From DASWHK01 sp036398215 (GTDB taxonomy: Bacteria > Acidobacteriota > UBA890), in the NCBI GenBank assembly GCA_036398215.1, contig DASWHK010000265.1, positions 1 through 8,733 on the forward strand: 8,733 nt of DNA, given 5' to 3'. Below are positions 1-6,267 of this stretch, piece after piece. How positions within the stretch are numbered: position 1 is the first letter of the stretch; every line of letters starts with the position of its first letter. The notes beneath the pieces are model-generated. The model had not been told where the DNA came from and made no database searches. It saw only the letters and a list, made by a program, of their open reading frames with translations. Both the position numbers and the translations under genes were made by a program.

Positions 1-157
1 CTTCCTCGAGAGCCTGCTGTACGAGGTCTCCGCGATCGACCCTCCAACCTACCTGGGCGTCGCGCTGGCGCTCACCGTGGTGGCGGCGCTGGCCTGCATG
101 ATCCCGGCGCGGCGGGCGGCGCGGCTCGACGCCATGGCCGCCCTCCGCGGTGAATGA
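1..157 (+). CDS. C-terminal end of an ABC-type permease (MacB/FtsX family), partial
   Basis: The open frame enters from the left edge (first full codon at base 2) and ends at TGA 155-157, leaving 51 residues. It begins FLESLLYEVSAIDPPTY, continues with a hydrophobic stretch of about 18 residues (LGVALALTVVAALACMIP), and ends with the basic turn PARRAARLDAMAALRGE. A final membrane helix followed by P-A-R-R-A-x-x-x-D-x-M-x-A-L-R-x-E is the standard ending of MacB/FtsX-type permeases, in which the last helix re-enters the cytoplasm just before the C-terminus. The tyrosine/valine-rich lead-in (LLYEVSAIDPPTY) is most like the large duplicated permeases common in Acidobacteriota. Such proteins pair with an ATPase to move or release substrates at the inner membrane. 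The substrate and the rest of the protein lie outside the window. The family call is fairly secure, the subfamily is inference. Confidence 0.8.
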   Translation, partial: FLESLLYEVSAIDPPTYLGVALALTVVAALACMIPARRAARLDAMAALRGE

Positions 158-264
158 CCTGAAGGGATGAAGGAGCCGCGGCGACACGCGGGATATCGAC
201 AGGCTCGACGACGGGGGCGAGGGGGCTGACGACTGCCAGCGAGCCGCTCCCGACGGCGAGTTGC

Positions 265-270
265 TACCAT
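265..270 (+). promoter_or_regulatory. Candidate -10 element (TACCAT) for rnhB
   Basis: TACCAT lies 41 bases before the rnhB ATG. It fits the TAnnnT form of a bacterial -10 element but no good -35 hexamer sits 16-18 bases upstream. The same hexamer occurs 38 bases before the ligase/acyltransferase start at 3356, which is the main reason for listing it. The 154-base gap between the permease stop and rnhB (158-311) otherwise shows no gene and no convincing terminator. Weak call. Confidence 0.25.
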
Positions 271-311
271 GATGGACGTCGACGCAGCGTACGCCCCGGT
301 CTCTGCGAAAC

Positions 312-1265
312 ATGCCCTTCGATCCCGCCGACCTCTCCATCGCCGAGCTTCGCCGCCGCTTCGTTACCGCCGGCGCGCCGATTACGACCCATATGCTGCG
401 CAAGCTGCAGCGCGATCCGCGGCGGGGCGTGCGGCAGATCTACGAGGTGCTCAAGAAGAAGCACGAGCGGCACAAGGAGAGCCGGCTGCACCTGGACGCG
501 CTGCTGCACTTCGAGCGGCTCCTGTGGAGCAGCGGCATCCGGCATCTCGCCGGCGTCGACGAGGCCGGCGTCGGACCGCTGGCGGGTCCGGTGGTCGCCG
601 CGGCGGTGGTGTTCCCGCCCGGCACGGAGATCGCCGACATCGACGACTCCAAGCGTCTGGATCCCGAGACGCGCCAGCAGCTTGCCGTCCGCATCCGCGA
701 GACGGCGACCGGCGTCGGCATCGGCGTGGCCAGCGTCGCGGAGATCGACGCGCTCAACGTCTACCGGGCCGCGCTGCTGGCCATGCGGCGATCGGTGCAG
801 GACCTGCCGGTGCGCCCGCAGCACGTGCTGGTCGACGCCCGCACGATCCCCGACCTGGACGTGCCCCAGAACCAGTTCAGCAAGGGGGACGGCATCAACT
901 TCTCCATCGCCGCGGCGTCGATCATCGCCAAGACCCACCGCGACGCGCTGATGGAGGACCTGCATCGCACCTTCCCGGCCTACGGCTTCGCCGGCCACAA
1001 GGGCTACGCGACGGCCGCGCACCAGGAAGCGATTCGCCGTCACGGCCCCTGCGAGTGCCACCGGCGCTCCTATGCCTTCATCGGGGAGCTGTGCGGCGAG
1101 CTGTCCGCCGAGTTCTACGAGTTGCAGGCCGAGCTCGGCGAGACCGACGGCCGCCTGGAGCTGCGGCGTTTCGAGGCGCGGCTCGACGGCCTGCGCGAGC
1201 AGCTCACCGAGTACGAGCACCGCAAGCTGCGGCTGGCCCTGACCCGCCGCTGGAAGGGGCTGTAG
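312..1265 (+). CDS. rnhB: Ribonuclease HII with N- and C-terminal extensions
   Basis: This 317-residue cytoplasmic endonuclease cleaves the RNA strand of RNA/DNA hybrids and nicks 5' of single ribonucleotides left in DNA. The core starts with GVDEAGVGPLAGPVV (residues 81-95), followed by DDSKRL (111-116), VLVDA (172-176), KGDGINFSIAAASIIAKTHR (191-210) and a late GFAGHKGYATAAH block (225-237) ending in HRRSYAFI. The four expected acidic catalytic residues are D83, E84, D175 and D211. GDG replaces the more usual GDA or GDS, which is not expected to matter. About 75 residues precede the core (LRKLQRDPRRGVRQIYEVLK, 29-48), as in the long Bacillus-type enzyme. About 60 charged, probably helical residues follow it, which is longer than usual. 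ATG 312 is the first plausible start in frame; no clear Shine-Dalgarno site precedes it. The 220-base gap after the stop contains no credible gene. Family assignment is very secure. Confidence 0.95.
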   Translation: MPFDPADLSIAELRRRFVTAGAPITTHMLRKLQRDPRRGVRQIYEVLKKKHERHKESRLHLDALLHFERLLWSSGIRHLAGVDEAGVGPLAGPVVAAAVVFPPGTEIADIDDSKRLDPETRQQLAVRIRETATGVGIGVASVAEIDALNVYRAALLAMRRSVQDLPVRPQHVLVDARTIPDLDVPQNQFSKGDGINFSIAAASIIAKTHRDALMEDLHRTFPAYGFAGHKGYATAAHQEAIRRHGPCECHRRSYAFIGELCGELSAEFYELQAELGETDGRLELRRFEARLDGLREQLTEYEHRKLRLALTRRWKGL

Positions 1266-1448
1266 CGCGGGGAGGCGACCGCGTGCCGCCGCCGCGGGTC
1301 CGGCGCAAGCGCGCGCCGCCATGGCTCGTCGCGCATGCCGCGCGCCACGATCTGCTCGGCACGCGACTGCCTCGGGCGACTCGTCTGAAAGGCGGGCCGG
1401 CTCGGCGATCGTCGGGCCGGCGGGCAGGGCAGGCGATCGCGGGTTCCC

Positions 1449-1478
1449 TTGACAGGCCGCCGCCGGCGAGCGCAGATT
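1449..1478 (+). promoter_or_regulatory. Candidate promoter for the deacylase gene, consensus -35
   Basis: TTGACA at 1449-1454 is a perfect sigma-70-type -35 hexamer in the otherwise GC-rich 220-base gap after rnhB. The best -10 at normal spacing is poor: CAGATT at 1473-1478 (18-base spacer, 3 of 6 matches). If it is used, transcription would begin around 1484-1486, essentially at the ATG, giving a leaderless or nearly leaderless mRNA. The exact -35 match could be chance, although TTGACA is rare at this base composition. Confidence 0.3.
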
Positions 1479-1485
1479 CGGCGCC

Positions 1486-3159
1486 ATGGGTGAGCCATTT
1501 TGCGTCGATCTCGTATGCGGGGCACGCGGCCGTCGCGGCGTCGCCGCGGCGATTCTGCTGCTGTTCGCCGCGGTTGCCTGCAGCGGAGACGCGGCTAAAA
1601 CCGGCGGCGGGAGCGCGGCGCCGCCGGCCTTCGACCTGCTGATTCGCGGCGGCACGATCGTCGATGGAACCGGCGCCTTGCGCTTCGCGGGCGACGTTGC
1701 GGTGAGCGGCGATCGGATCGTCGCGGTGGAGCGCCCGGGAATCCTCGATGCCGCCGGCGCCGCCGAGCTCATCGACGCCGAGGGGCTGATCGTCGCCCCC
1801 GGATTCATCGACCACCACGCCCACGTGCAGACCTCGATCGCCCGTTATCCGCTGGCCGAGAACTTCACTCGCCAGGGGATCACCACGATCCTCGCCAGCT
1901 TGCACTCGGGCGATCAGCCGTGGCCGTTCGGCGAGTACCTTGACTCGCTCGAGGTCGCCCTCAACGTCGGCTTCTTCGCCGGCCACACCTGGACCCGGCG
2001 GCGGGTCCTGGGCAACGACAACCGCGCCCCCACCGCGGGGGAGCTCGACGAGATGCGGAGGCTCGTCGATCAGACCATGCGGGAGGGGGCGCTGGGGCTG
2101 TCGACGGGATTGCTTTACGTGCCCGCCAACTTCGCCGAGACGGAGGAAGTCATCGCGCTCGCCGAGGTCGCGGCGCGTCACGGCGGCATCTATGTCACCC
2201 ACATGCGCGACGAAGCGACCGGGTTGCTCGACTCCGTCGCCGAAAGCATCCGGATCGGCCGGGAGGCGGGGATCCCGGTGCAGATCCAGCACCACAAGGC
2301 GGTCGGCGAGACGCAGTGGGGCTGGAGCGAGCTGACGCTGGAGATGATCGACTCGGCCCGCGCCGAGGGGCTCGACCTCACCCTCGACCAGTACCCCTAC
2401 ACCGCCTCGAGCACCAGCGCGGCGGTCCTGTTTCCGCAGTGGGCGCTGGCCGGTGGCCGCGACGATTTCGCGGCGCGCATCGCCGATCCCGCGCAGCGCG
2501 CCGCCATCGAGGAGCAGATGTACGAGATCTTTACCCGCCAGCGCGGTGGCAACGACATCGCCCGGGTGCAGTTCCGCACGGTGTCCTCGATGCCGGCGTA
2601 CAACGGCCGGACGCTCGCCGACCTGGCGCGCGACCGCGGCCTGCCGCTGACGGTGGCGTCGGGCATCGCCCTGGTGATCGAGCTGCAGCTGCAGGGGGGA
2701 TTCTCGGCCATTTATCACGCCATGAGCGAAGAGGACGTCACGCGGATCATGCGGCATCCCTACTCGATGTTCGATACCGACGGCGACAACGTCTCTTACG
2801 GCATCGGCCACCCGCACCCGCGCAGCTACGGGACGTTTCCGCGGATCCTGGGCCGCTACGTGCGCGAGCGCGGCGTCATCAGCCTCGAGGAGGCGATCCG
2901 CAAGATGACGTCGTTGTCGGCGGACCAGATCGGCCAGAGCCAGAGGGGCCGCATCGCCGAGGGCATGTATGCGGACATCACCGTGTTCGACGGCGACACG
3001 ATCATCGATCGCGCCACCTACACCGATCCGCACCAGTACTCCGTCGGCGTCCTCCACGTCATCGTCAACGGCGTGCCGATCCTGCGTGACGCGGCGCTGA
3101 CCGGCGAGAAGCCGGGGCGGGTGCTGCGCGGGCCGGCCCGGCCGCAGGCGGTGCGGTAG
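1486..3159 (+). CDS. Exported amidohydrolase, N-acyl-D-amino-acid deacylase (D-aminoacylase) family
   Basis: This 557-residue metal-dependent amidohydrolase probably removes the acyl group from N-acyl-D-amino acids or related amides. Residues 13-32 (RGRRGVAAAILLLFAAVAC) look like a signal peptide with a lipobox-like A-V-A-C32; alanine at -3 is not ideal, so lipidation is uncertain but export is likely. The mature enzyme opens with the family's LLIRGGTIVDGTGA (51-64). Metal-site motifs follow: GFIDHHAH (H111, H113), STGLLYVPANF (206-216), THMRDE (H239), HHK (H269, H270) and TDG (D432, the probable catalytic aspartate). The C-terminal part has HPHPRSYGTFPRILGRYVRE (442-461), the sandwich-domain KMTSLSADQIG, ADITVFDGDTIID and PHQYSVGV. 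The position of the usual metal-binding cysteine (NCG loop) reads SLHSGDQPWP, putting H140 there. ATG 1486 is the only credible start. The last ~10 residues lie in a tandem repeat. Substrate cannot be read from sequence. Confidence 0.85.
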   Translation: MGEPFCVDLVCGARGRRGVAAAILLLFAAVACSGDAAKTGGGSAAPPAFDLLIRGGTIVDGTGALRFAGDVAVSGDRIVAVERPGILDAAGAAELIDAEGLIVAPGFIDHHAHVQTSIARYPLAENFTRQGITTILASLHSGDQPWPFGEYLDSLEVALNVGFFAGHTWTRRRVLGNDNRAPTAGELDEMRRLVDQTMREGALGLSTGLLYVPANFAETEEVIALAEVAARHGGIYVTHMRDEATGLLDSVAESIRIGREAGIPVQIQHHKAVGETQWGWSELTLEMIDSARAEGLDLTLDQYPYTASSTSAAVLFPQWALAGGRDDFAARIADPAQRAAIEEQMYEIFTRQRGGNDIARVQFRTVSSMPAYNGRTLADLARDRGLPLTVASGIALVIELQLQGGFSAIYHAMSEEDVTRIMRHPYSMFDTDGDNVSYGIGHPHPRSYGTFPRILGRYVRERGVISLEEAIRKMTSLSADQIGQSQRGRIAEGMYADITVFDGDTIIDRATYTDPHQYSVGVLHVIVNGVPILRDAALTGEKPGRVLRGPARPQAVR

Positions 3160-3236
3160 GCCTGCGTGGGCCGGCCCGGCCGCAGGCGGTGCAGTAGGCC
3201 TGCGCGGGCCGCCCGGCCGCAGGCGACCCGGTAGGC
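3124..3236. repeat. Three tandem copies of a 38-base hairpin-forming repeat
   Basis: Copies start at 3124, 3162 and 3200. Copies 1 and 2 match at 36 of 38 positions; copy 3 lacks one base and differs in a short block (GACCC for GGTGC). Each can fold with outer arms CTGCG/CGCAG (CCTGCG/CGCAGG or longer in copies 2 and 3), a two-base bulge (GC) on the 3' side, and inner arms CGGG/CCCG around a 3-4 base loop. In copy 2 the inner C-G pair becomes T-G, which keeps pairing. Copy 1 encodes the C-terminal end and TAG stop of the deacylase; copies 2 and 3 lie in the gap. There is no T-tract, so this is not a textbook terminator, though the serial hairpins could slow or end transcription or protect the mRNA 3' end. 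The rest of the gap to 3355 shows no gene. Confidence 0.85.
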
Positions 3237-3311
3237 CGAGCGCCGCACCCGCGCCGGCTGGCGCCGCGGCAGGGCCGCTCGTCGGGCGGCTCGCGTCCAG
3301 GCGGCTGCGGG

Positions 3312-3317
3312 TACCAT
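3312..3317 (+). promoter_or_regulatory. Candidate -10 element (TACCAT) for the ligase/acyltransferase gene
   Basis: TACCAT ends 38 bases before the ATG at 3356, nearly the same distance as the identical hexamer before rnhB (41 bases). No recognisable -35 lies at normal spacing. The ATG inside this hexamer (3316) opens a long frame that is only a shadow of the gene below. Weak call based on the shared motif and position. Confidence 0.25.
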
Positions 3318-3355
3318 GCAAGGGGTGACGCCGGACCTCCCCGCGAGACGCGATC

Positions 3356-6136
3356 ATGGCCCGCTGCGACCTGCTCGAATTCTTGCCGCGCTATCGCGCC
3401 ACGCCGCGCCGACGGTTGTGGCGCGTGGAGCGCTGGCGGCGACGCGGCTGGCGGCGCGACCGGGTCGCGGCGGCTGCCGAGGAGCTGGCGGCGAAGCTGC
3501 TGGCCCACGGCGTCGGCGCCGGCGATCGCGTCGGCGTCTACGTGAAGGACGGCCCACTGTGGGCGGCGTCGCTGTTCGGCGTGCTGCGCTGCGGCGCCGT
3601 CGCCGTCCCCATCGACGTGGCCCATCCGCCCGAGCTGGTCGAACGGCTGGCCTCGCGGCTGCGCCTGGCGGCGTGGATAGGCGACGCCGAGCTGCCGATC
3701 GTCGATCTCGGCATCCCGAGCATCGAGGTCGATTGGAGCGCCGTGCCGGCGAACGACCGCCTGGGCCCCTCCGCCGGGCCCTCGGGAATGCCGCGGCTGC
3801 CCGACGACGACGGCCGCCGGGTCGCCGAGGTCGTGCTCACCTCGGGGACGACGAGCGAGCCGCAGGCGGTCGAGGTGCGGCACGAGAACCTGCGTGCGGT
3901 GCTCGATGCGCTCGAAGAGGAGATCGCCGGCTACCGGTGGCTGATCCGCCTGGCGCCGCGCCTGCGCCTGGCCGTCACCTTGCCGCTTTCCCACCTGTAC
4001 GGCCAGGTCATGGGCGTGCTGCTCCCGGTGGCGCTGGACGCCGACGTGGCGATCATCGGCACGATGCCCGCCGCCGAGCTGGCGGCGGCGGTCCGCGGCG
4101 AGGGCGCCAGGGCGCTCGTCTCCGTTCCGCACACGCTGTCGTCGCTGCTCCACCACCTGCTCGACGAGGGCAGGCGCGCCTGGGGCGCGGACGGCTTCGA
4201 GCGGCGCCTCCGTAGGGCGGAGAACCTCTCCTGGCCGCGCCGCTGGTGGTTGTTCGACCGGCTGCGGCGCCGGCTCGGCCGGCGTCTCGTCGCGCTGGTC
4301 TCGGGCGGCGCCAGGCTGGATCCGGAGGTCGAGCGGCTGTGGAAGCTGCTCGGCTACGTGGTCGTGCAAGGCTACGGTTTGACCGAGGCGGCGCCTCTGG
4401 TGGCCCTCAACCATCCCTTGCGGGCGCGGCAGGGCTCGATCGGCAGACCGCTGCCGGGCGTCGAGGTGCGGATTGCCGCCGACGGCGAGATCCTCGTGCG
4501 CGGCCGCAATGTCGCGACACCGTCGACTCACGGCCCGCAGATCGATCCGCAGGGTTGGCTGCACACCGGCGATCTCGGCGAGGAGCTCGACGACGGCAGC
4601 ATCCGTTTCCGCGGCCGCAGCTCCGACCGCATCGTCACCCCGGCGGGAGTGAACGTGGATCCAGCCGAGGTGGCCGCGGCGCTGCGTGCCGCCGCCTGCG
4701 TGGTCGATGCCGCGGTGATCGAGCGGCCATGGGGGGAGCCGGGGACCCTGTGCGCGGTGCTCGTCCTGGTCCCCGGGACGGATGCGGCCGCCGTCGTGCG
4801 CCGCACCAACCGGGGCCTCGCCGATCCCGCCCGGGTCCGCTCATGGTTCGCATGGCCAGGCGGCGACCTGCCCCGTACCCCCACCGGAAAGGTGCGGCGG
4901 GGCGAGGTGCTGGCGTGGCTCCAGCGACAGGCGCCGGCCGGCAGCTCCGGTGTCGCGGCCCCGGTCGATCGGGTCCTGGCCGCCATCGCCGGCGCCGAAA
5001 AGGACCGACCAGCGAAAGGCGAAGGCCCAACGGGAGAGGGCGGGGCGCCTCCTGCCGGCGATGTGCGGATCGGCGAGCTGCTCTCCTCCCTGGATCGGGT
5101 CGAGCTTGCCGGCCGCCTCGAGAACCTCTATGGAGTCAGCCCGGGCGACGCGCTGTTCACCGGCGAACAGAGCATCGGTGAGCTCGCCGCGATGCTGCAG
5201 GACGCCGCCGGCGGGCGGTCGATCGGCGCGCAGATGCGGGCCGGCGAAGGCGAGCCGTCGCCGAGTGGACACCGGGCGCCGAGCGCGCCGGGACCCAGCG
5301 CGCCAAGCGCTTCGCCGGGCGCCGGTGATCGACTTCGCAACGGCGCGCCGGGCGCCCCGGCGACCGCCGGTGATCGAGTTCGCAGCGGCGAGGCGCAGGT
5401 CAGGGGCGCCGCCCGGCGGAAGCCCGACGCCGCCCCCTGGCGGCACCGGCTGCCGGCGCGCGCCGGCCGTTGGATCCTGCGGGAGTGCTTCATGCATCCG
5501 CTGGGTCGGCTGCTGGTGCGCATCGAGGCGGAGTCGGGCACGGCGATCGGCGAGCTGGACGCGCCGTTTCTCCTCGCCGCGAACCACACCAGCCTCCTCG
5601 ATCCGCTCGTCCAGTTCGCGCTGCCGGCGCGCCTGCGGGCCCGCCTGGCGCCGGCCGCCCGGTGGAACTTCTTCACCGACCATCCGCAGGGCGCGTTCTT
5701 GTACCTCTGGGGGGTCCTGGGGCTCAACCTCTTCCCGCTGGTCCAGTCCGGCGACTGGCGGCCCACCCTGCGCATCGGCGGCGATCTCGCCGACCGCGGC
5801 CATTCGCTCCTGATCTACCCGGAGGGCCGGATCTCCGAGGACGGCGCGGTGCACGAGCTCAAGCTCGGCGTCGCCGTCATGTCGCGCGATTTGCACCTGC
5901 CGATCGTGCCCTGCGCGACCGCCGGCCTCGAGCTCGTCCTGCCGCCGGGCCGTCGCCGGCCGCGGCGCCAGTCCTGGAGGAGGCCCGTCGTGGGGGTCTG
6001 TATCGGCGAGCCCCTCCCGGCGGCGCGCTCCGACGCCGACCTCGACGAGCTCGTCGACGAACTCGCGGGTCGCCTCCGCCATCTCCACGAGCGCGCCGTG
6101 GCGATCCGCGATCGTCGGGGAGCGAGCAGCGATTAA
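3356..6136 (+). CDS. Fused acyl ligase - carrier domain - PlsC-type acyltransferase
   Basis: This 926-residue protein has three parts. Residues ~30-525 are an AMP-forming acyl-CoA/acyl-ACP synthetase: LTSGTTSEPQAVEV (161-174, ATP loop, with Q170 where lysine is usual), GYGLTEAAP (339-347), GWLHTGDLGEEL (400-411) and PTGKVRRGE (509-517, K512 as the C-terminal catalytic lysine). Residues ~536-617 look like an acyl-carrier domain: LLSSLDRVELAGRLENLYGV, with S578 as the likely phosphopantetheine site, then DALF and a helix; a ~25-residue loop interrupts its start. A Pro/Ala/Gly/Ser linker spans ~620-690. Residues ~700-915 are a PlsC-like glycerolipid acyltransferase: NHTSLLDP (H744, D749), YPEGRIS (E823, R825) and PIVP (849-852). 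The likely role is to activate free fatty acids and transfer them to a lysophospholipid or related acceptor at the inner membrane. E. coli Aas has similar activities in reversed domain order and without this carrier. Domain calls are firm, the joint mechanism is inference. ATG 3356 has no clear ribosome site. Confidence 0.88.
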   Translation: MARCDLLEFLPRYRATPRRRLWRVERWRRRGWRRDRVAAAAEELAAKLLAHGVGAGDRVGVYVKDGPLWAASLFGVLRCGAVAVPIDVAHPPELVERLASRLRLAAWIGDAELPIVDLGIPSIEVDWSAVPANDRLGPSAGPSGMPRLPDDDGRRVAEVVLTSGTTSEPQAVEVRHENLRAVLDALEEEIAGYRWLIRLAPRLRLAVTLPLSHLYGQVMGVLLPVALDADVAIIGTMPAAELAAAVRGEGARALVSVPHTLSSLLHHLLDEGRRAWGADGFERRLRRAENLSWPRRWWLFDRLRRRLGRRLVALVSGGARLDPEVERLWKLLGYVVVQGYGLTEAAPLVALNHPLRARQGSIGRPLPGVEVRIAADGEILVRGRNVATPSTHGPQIDPQGWLHTGDLGEELDDGSIRFRGRSSDRIVTPAGVNVDPAEVAAALRAAACVVDAAVIERPWGEPGTLCAVLVLVPGTDAAAVVRRTNRGLADPARVRSWFAWPGGDLPRTPTGKVRRGEVLAWLQRQAPAGSSGVAAPVDRVLAAIAGAEKDRPAKGEGPTGEGGAPPAGDVRIGELLSSLDRVELAGRLENLYGVSPGDALFTGEQSIGELAAMLQDAAGGRSIGAQMRAGEGEPSPSGHRAPSAPGPSAPSASPGAGDRLRNGAPGAPATAGDRVRSGEAQVRGAARRKPDAAPWRHRLPARAGRWILRECFMHPLGRLLVRIEAESGTAIGELDAPFLLAANHTSLLDPLVQFALPARLRARLAPAARWNFFTDHPQGAFLYLWGVLGLNLFPLVQSGDWRPTLRIGGDLADRGHSLLIYPEGRISEDGAVHELKLGVAVMSRDLHLPIVPCATAGLELVLPPGRRRPRRQSWRRPVVGVCIGEPLPAARSDADLDELVDELAGRLRHLHERAVAIRDRRGASSD
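5320..5390 (+). repeat. In-frame 45-base-period direct repeat in the fusion linker
   Basis: Two 25-base copies (5321-5345 and 5366-5390) share 23 bases, starting GCCGGTGATCGA and ending CGGCG. They are offset by 45 bases, so the repeat is in frame and reads GDRLRNGAP then GDRVRSGEA. With the base before, each copy is bounded by CGCCG and CGGCG, a short inverted pair. It lies in the low-complexity linker between the carrier and acyltransferase domains, where repeat length changes should be tolerated. It may be a simple slippage duplication or a pair of small dispersed repeats. Confidence 0.7.
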
Positions 6137-6157
6137 CTCGGCCTTCGTAGCGGGTCG

Positions 6158-6229
6158 ATGGGCGCGGCCTTCGCCTACCTGATGTGGCAGTTCGTCGACC
6201 TGATGATGTCCGGGGTCGGCCAGATCTGA
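6158..6229 (+). CDS. Possible 23-residue hydrophobic peptide
   Basis: ATG 6158 to TGA 6227-6229 reads MGAAFAYLMWQFVDLMMSGV followed by GQI. It is hydrophobic and rich in Met, Phe, Leu and Trp, unlike the Arg/Pro/Ala-rich shadow frames typical here. It continues the reading frame of the 926-residue protein, seven codons after that gene's TAA. A hairpin begins inside its stop codon. It could be a tiny membrane peptide, the remnant of a lost gene or an old C-terminal extension, or chance. No Shine-Dalgarno site is clear. I do not recognise it. Confidence 0.2.
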   Translation: MGAAFAYLMWQFVDLMMSGVGQI

Positions 6230-6245
6230 CCGGCAGGCGCCGGTC
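6228..6245. terminator. Hairpin between converging genes, possible bidirectional terminator
   Basis: GACCGGC, a four-base loop AGGC, then GCCGGTC forms a perfect seven-pair stem. It sits in the 131-base gap between the ligase/acyltransferase gene (+) and aroC (-), 22 bases beyond the aroC stop. No T-tract follows on either strand, so intrinsic termination by the classic mechanism is doubtful; position is the main support. Confidence 0.4.
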
Positions 6246-6267
6246 GCGCCGCCGTGAGGGGGCCTTC

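Noticed and set aside
168..230. Short ATG-initiated frame between permease and rnhB
   Set aside because: About 20 Arg/Gly-rich codons with no support.
1266..1283. CGCGG...CCGCG inverted pair just after the rnhB stop as a terminator
   Set aside because: Only five pairs with an eight-base loop and no T-tract; expected often by chance at this composition.
264..1808. Minus-strand frame opposite rnhB and the deacylase start
   Set aside because: Low-complexity Ala/Arg/Pro composition, no domain, and overlaps the secure rnhB gene.
3124..3236. CRISPR array
   Set aside because: Copies are directly tandem with no unique spacers.
1204..3357. Long open frame on the minus strand (about 717 codons) across the deacylase
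   Set aside because: It is Arg/Pro/Ala-rich with no recognisable motif and lies opposite a gene with clear family signatures; an antisense shadow of GC-rich codons.
3316..4215. Plus-strand ATG 3316 frame ahead of the ligase
   Set aside because: Out of phase with the ligase and Arg/Gly-rich; the ligase motifs are all in the 3356 frame.
3065..4564. Minus-strand frame over the gap and ligase domain
   Set aside because: Shadow frame: no motifs, and the plus strand carries the ligase signatures.
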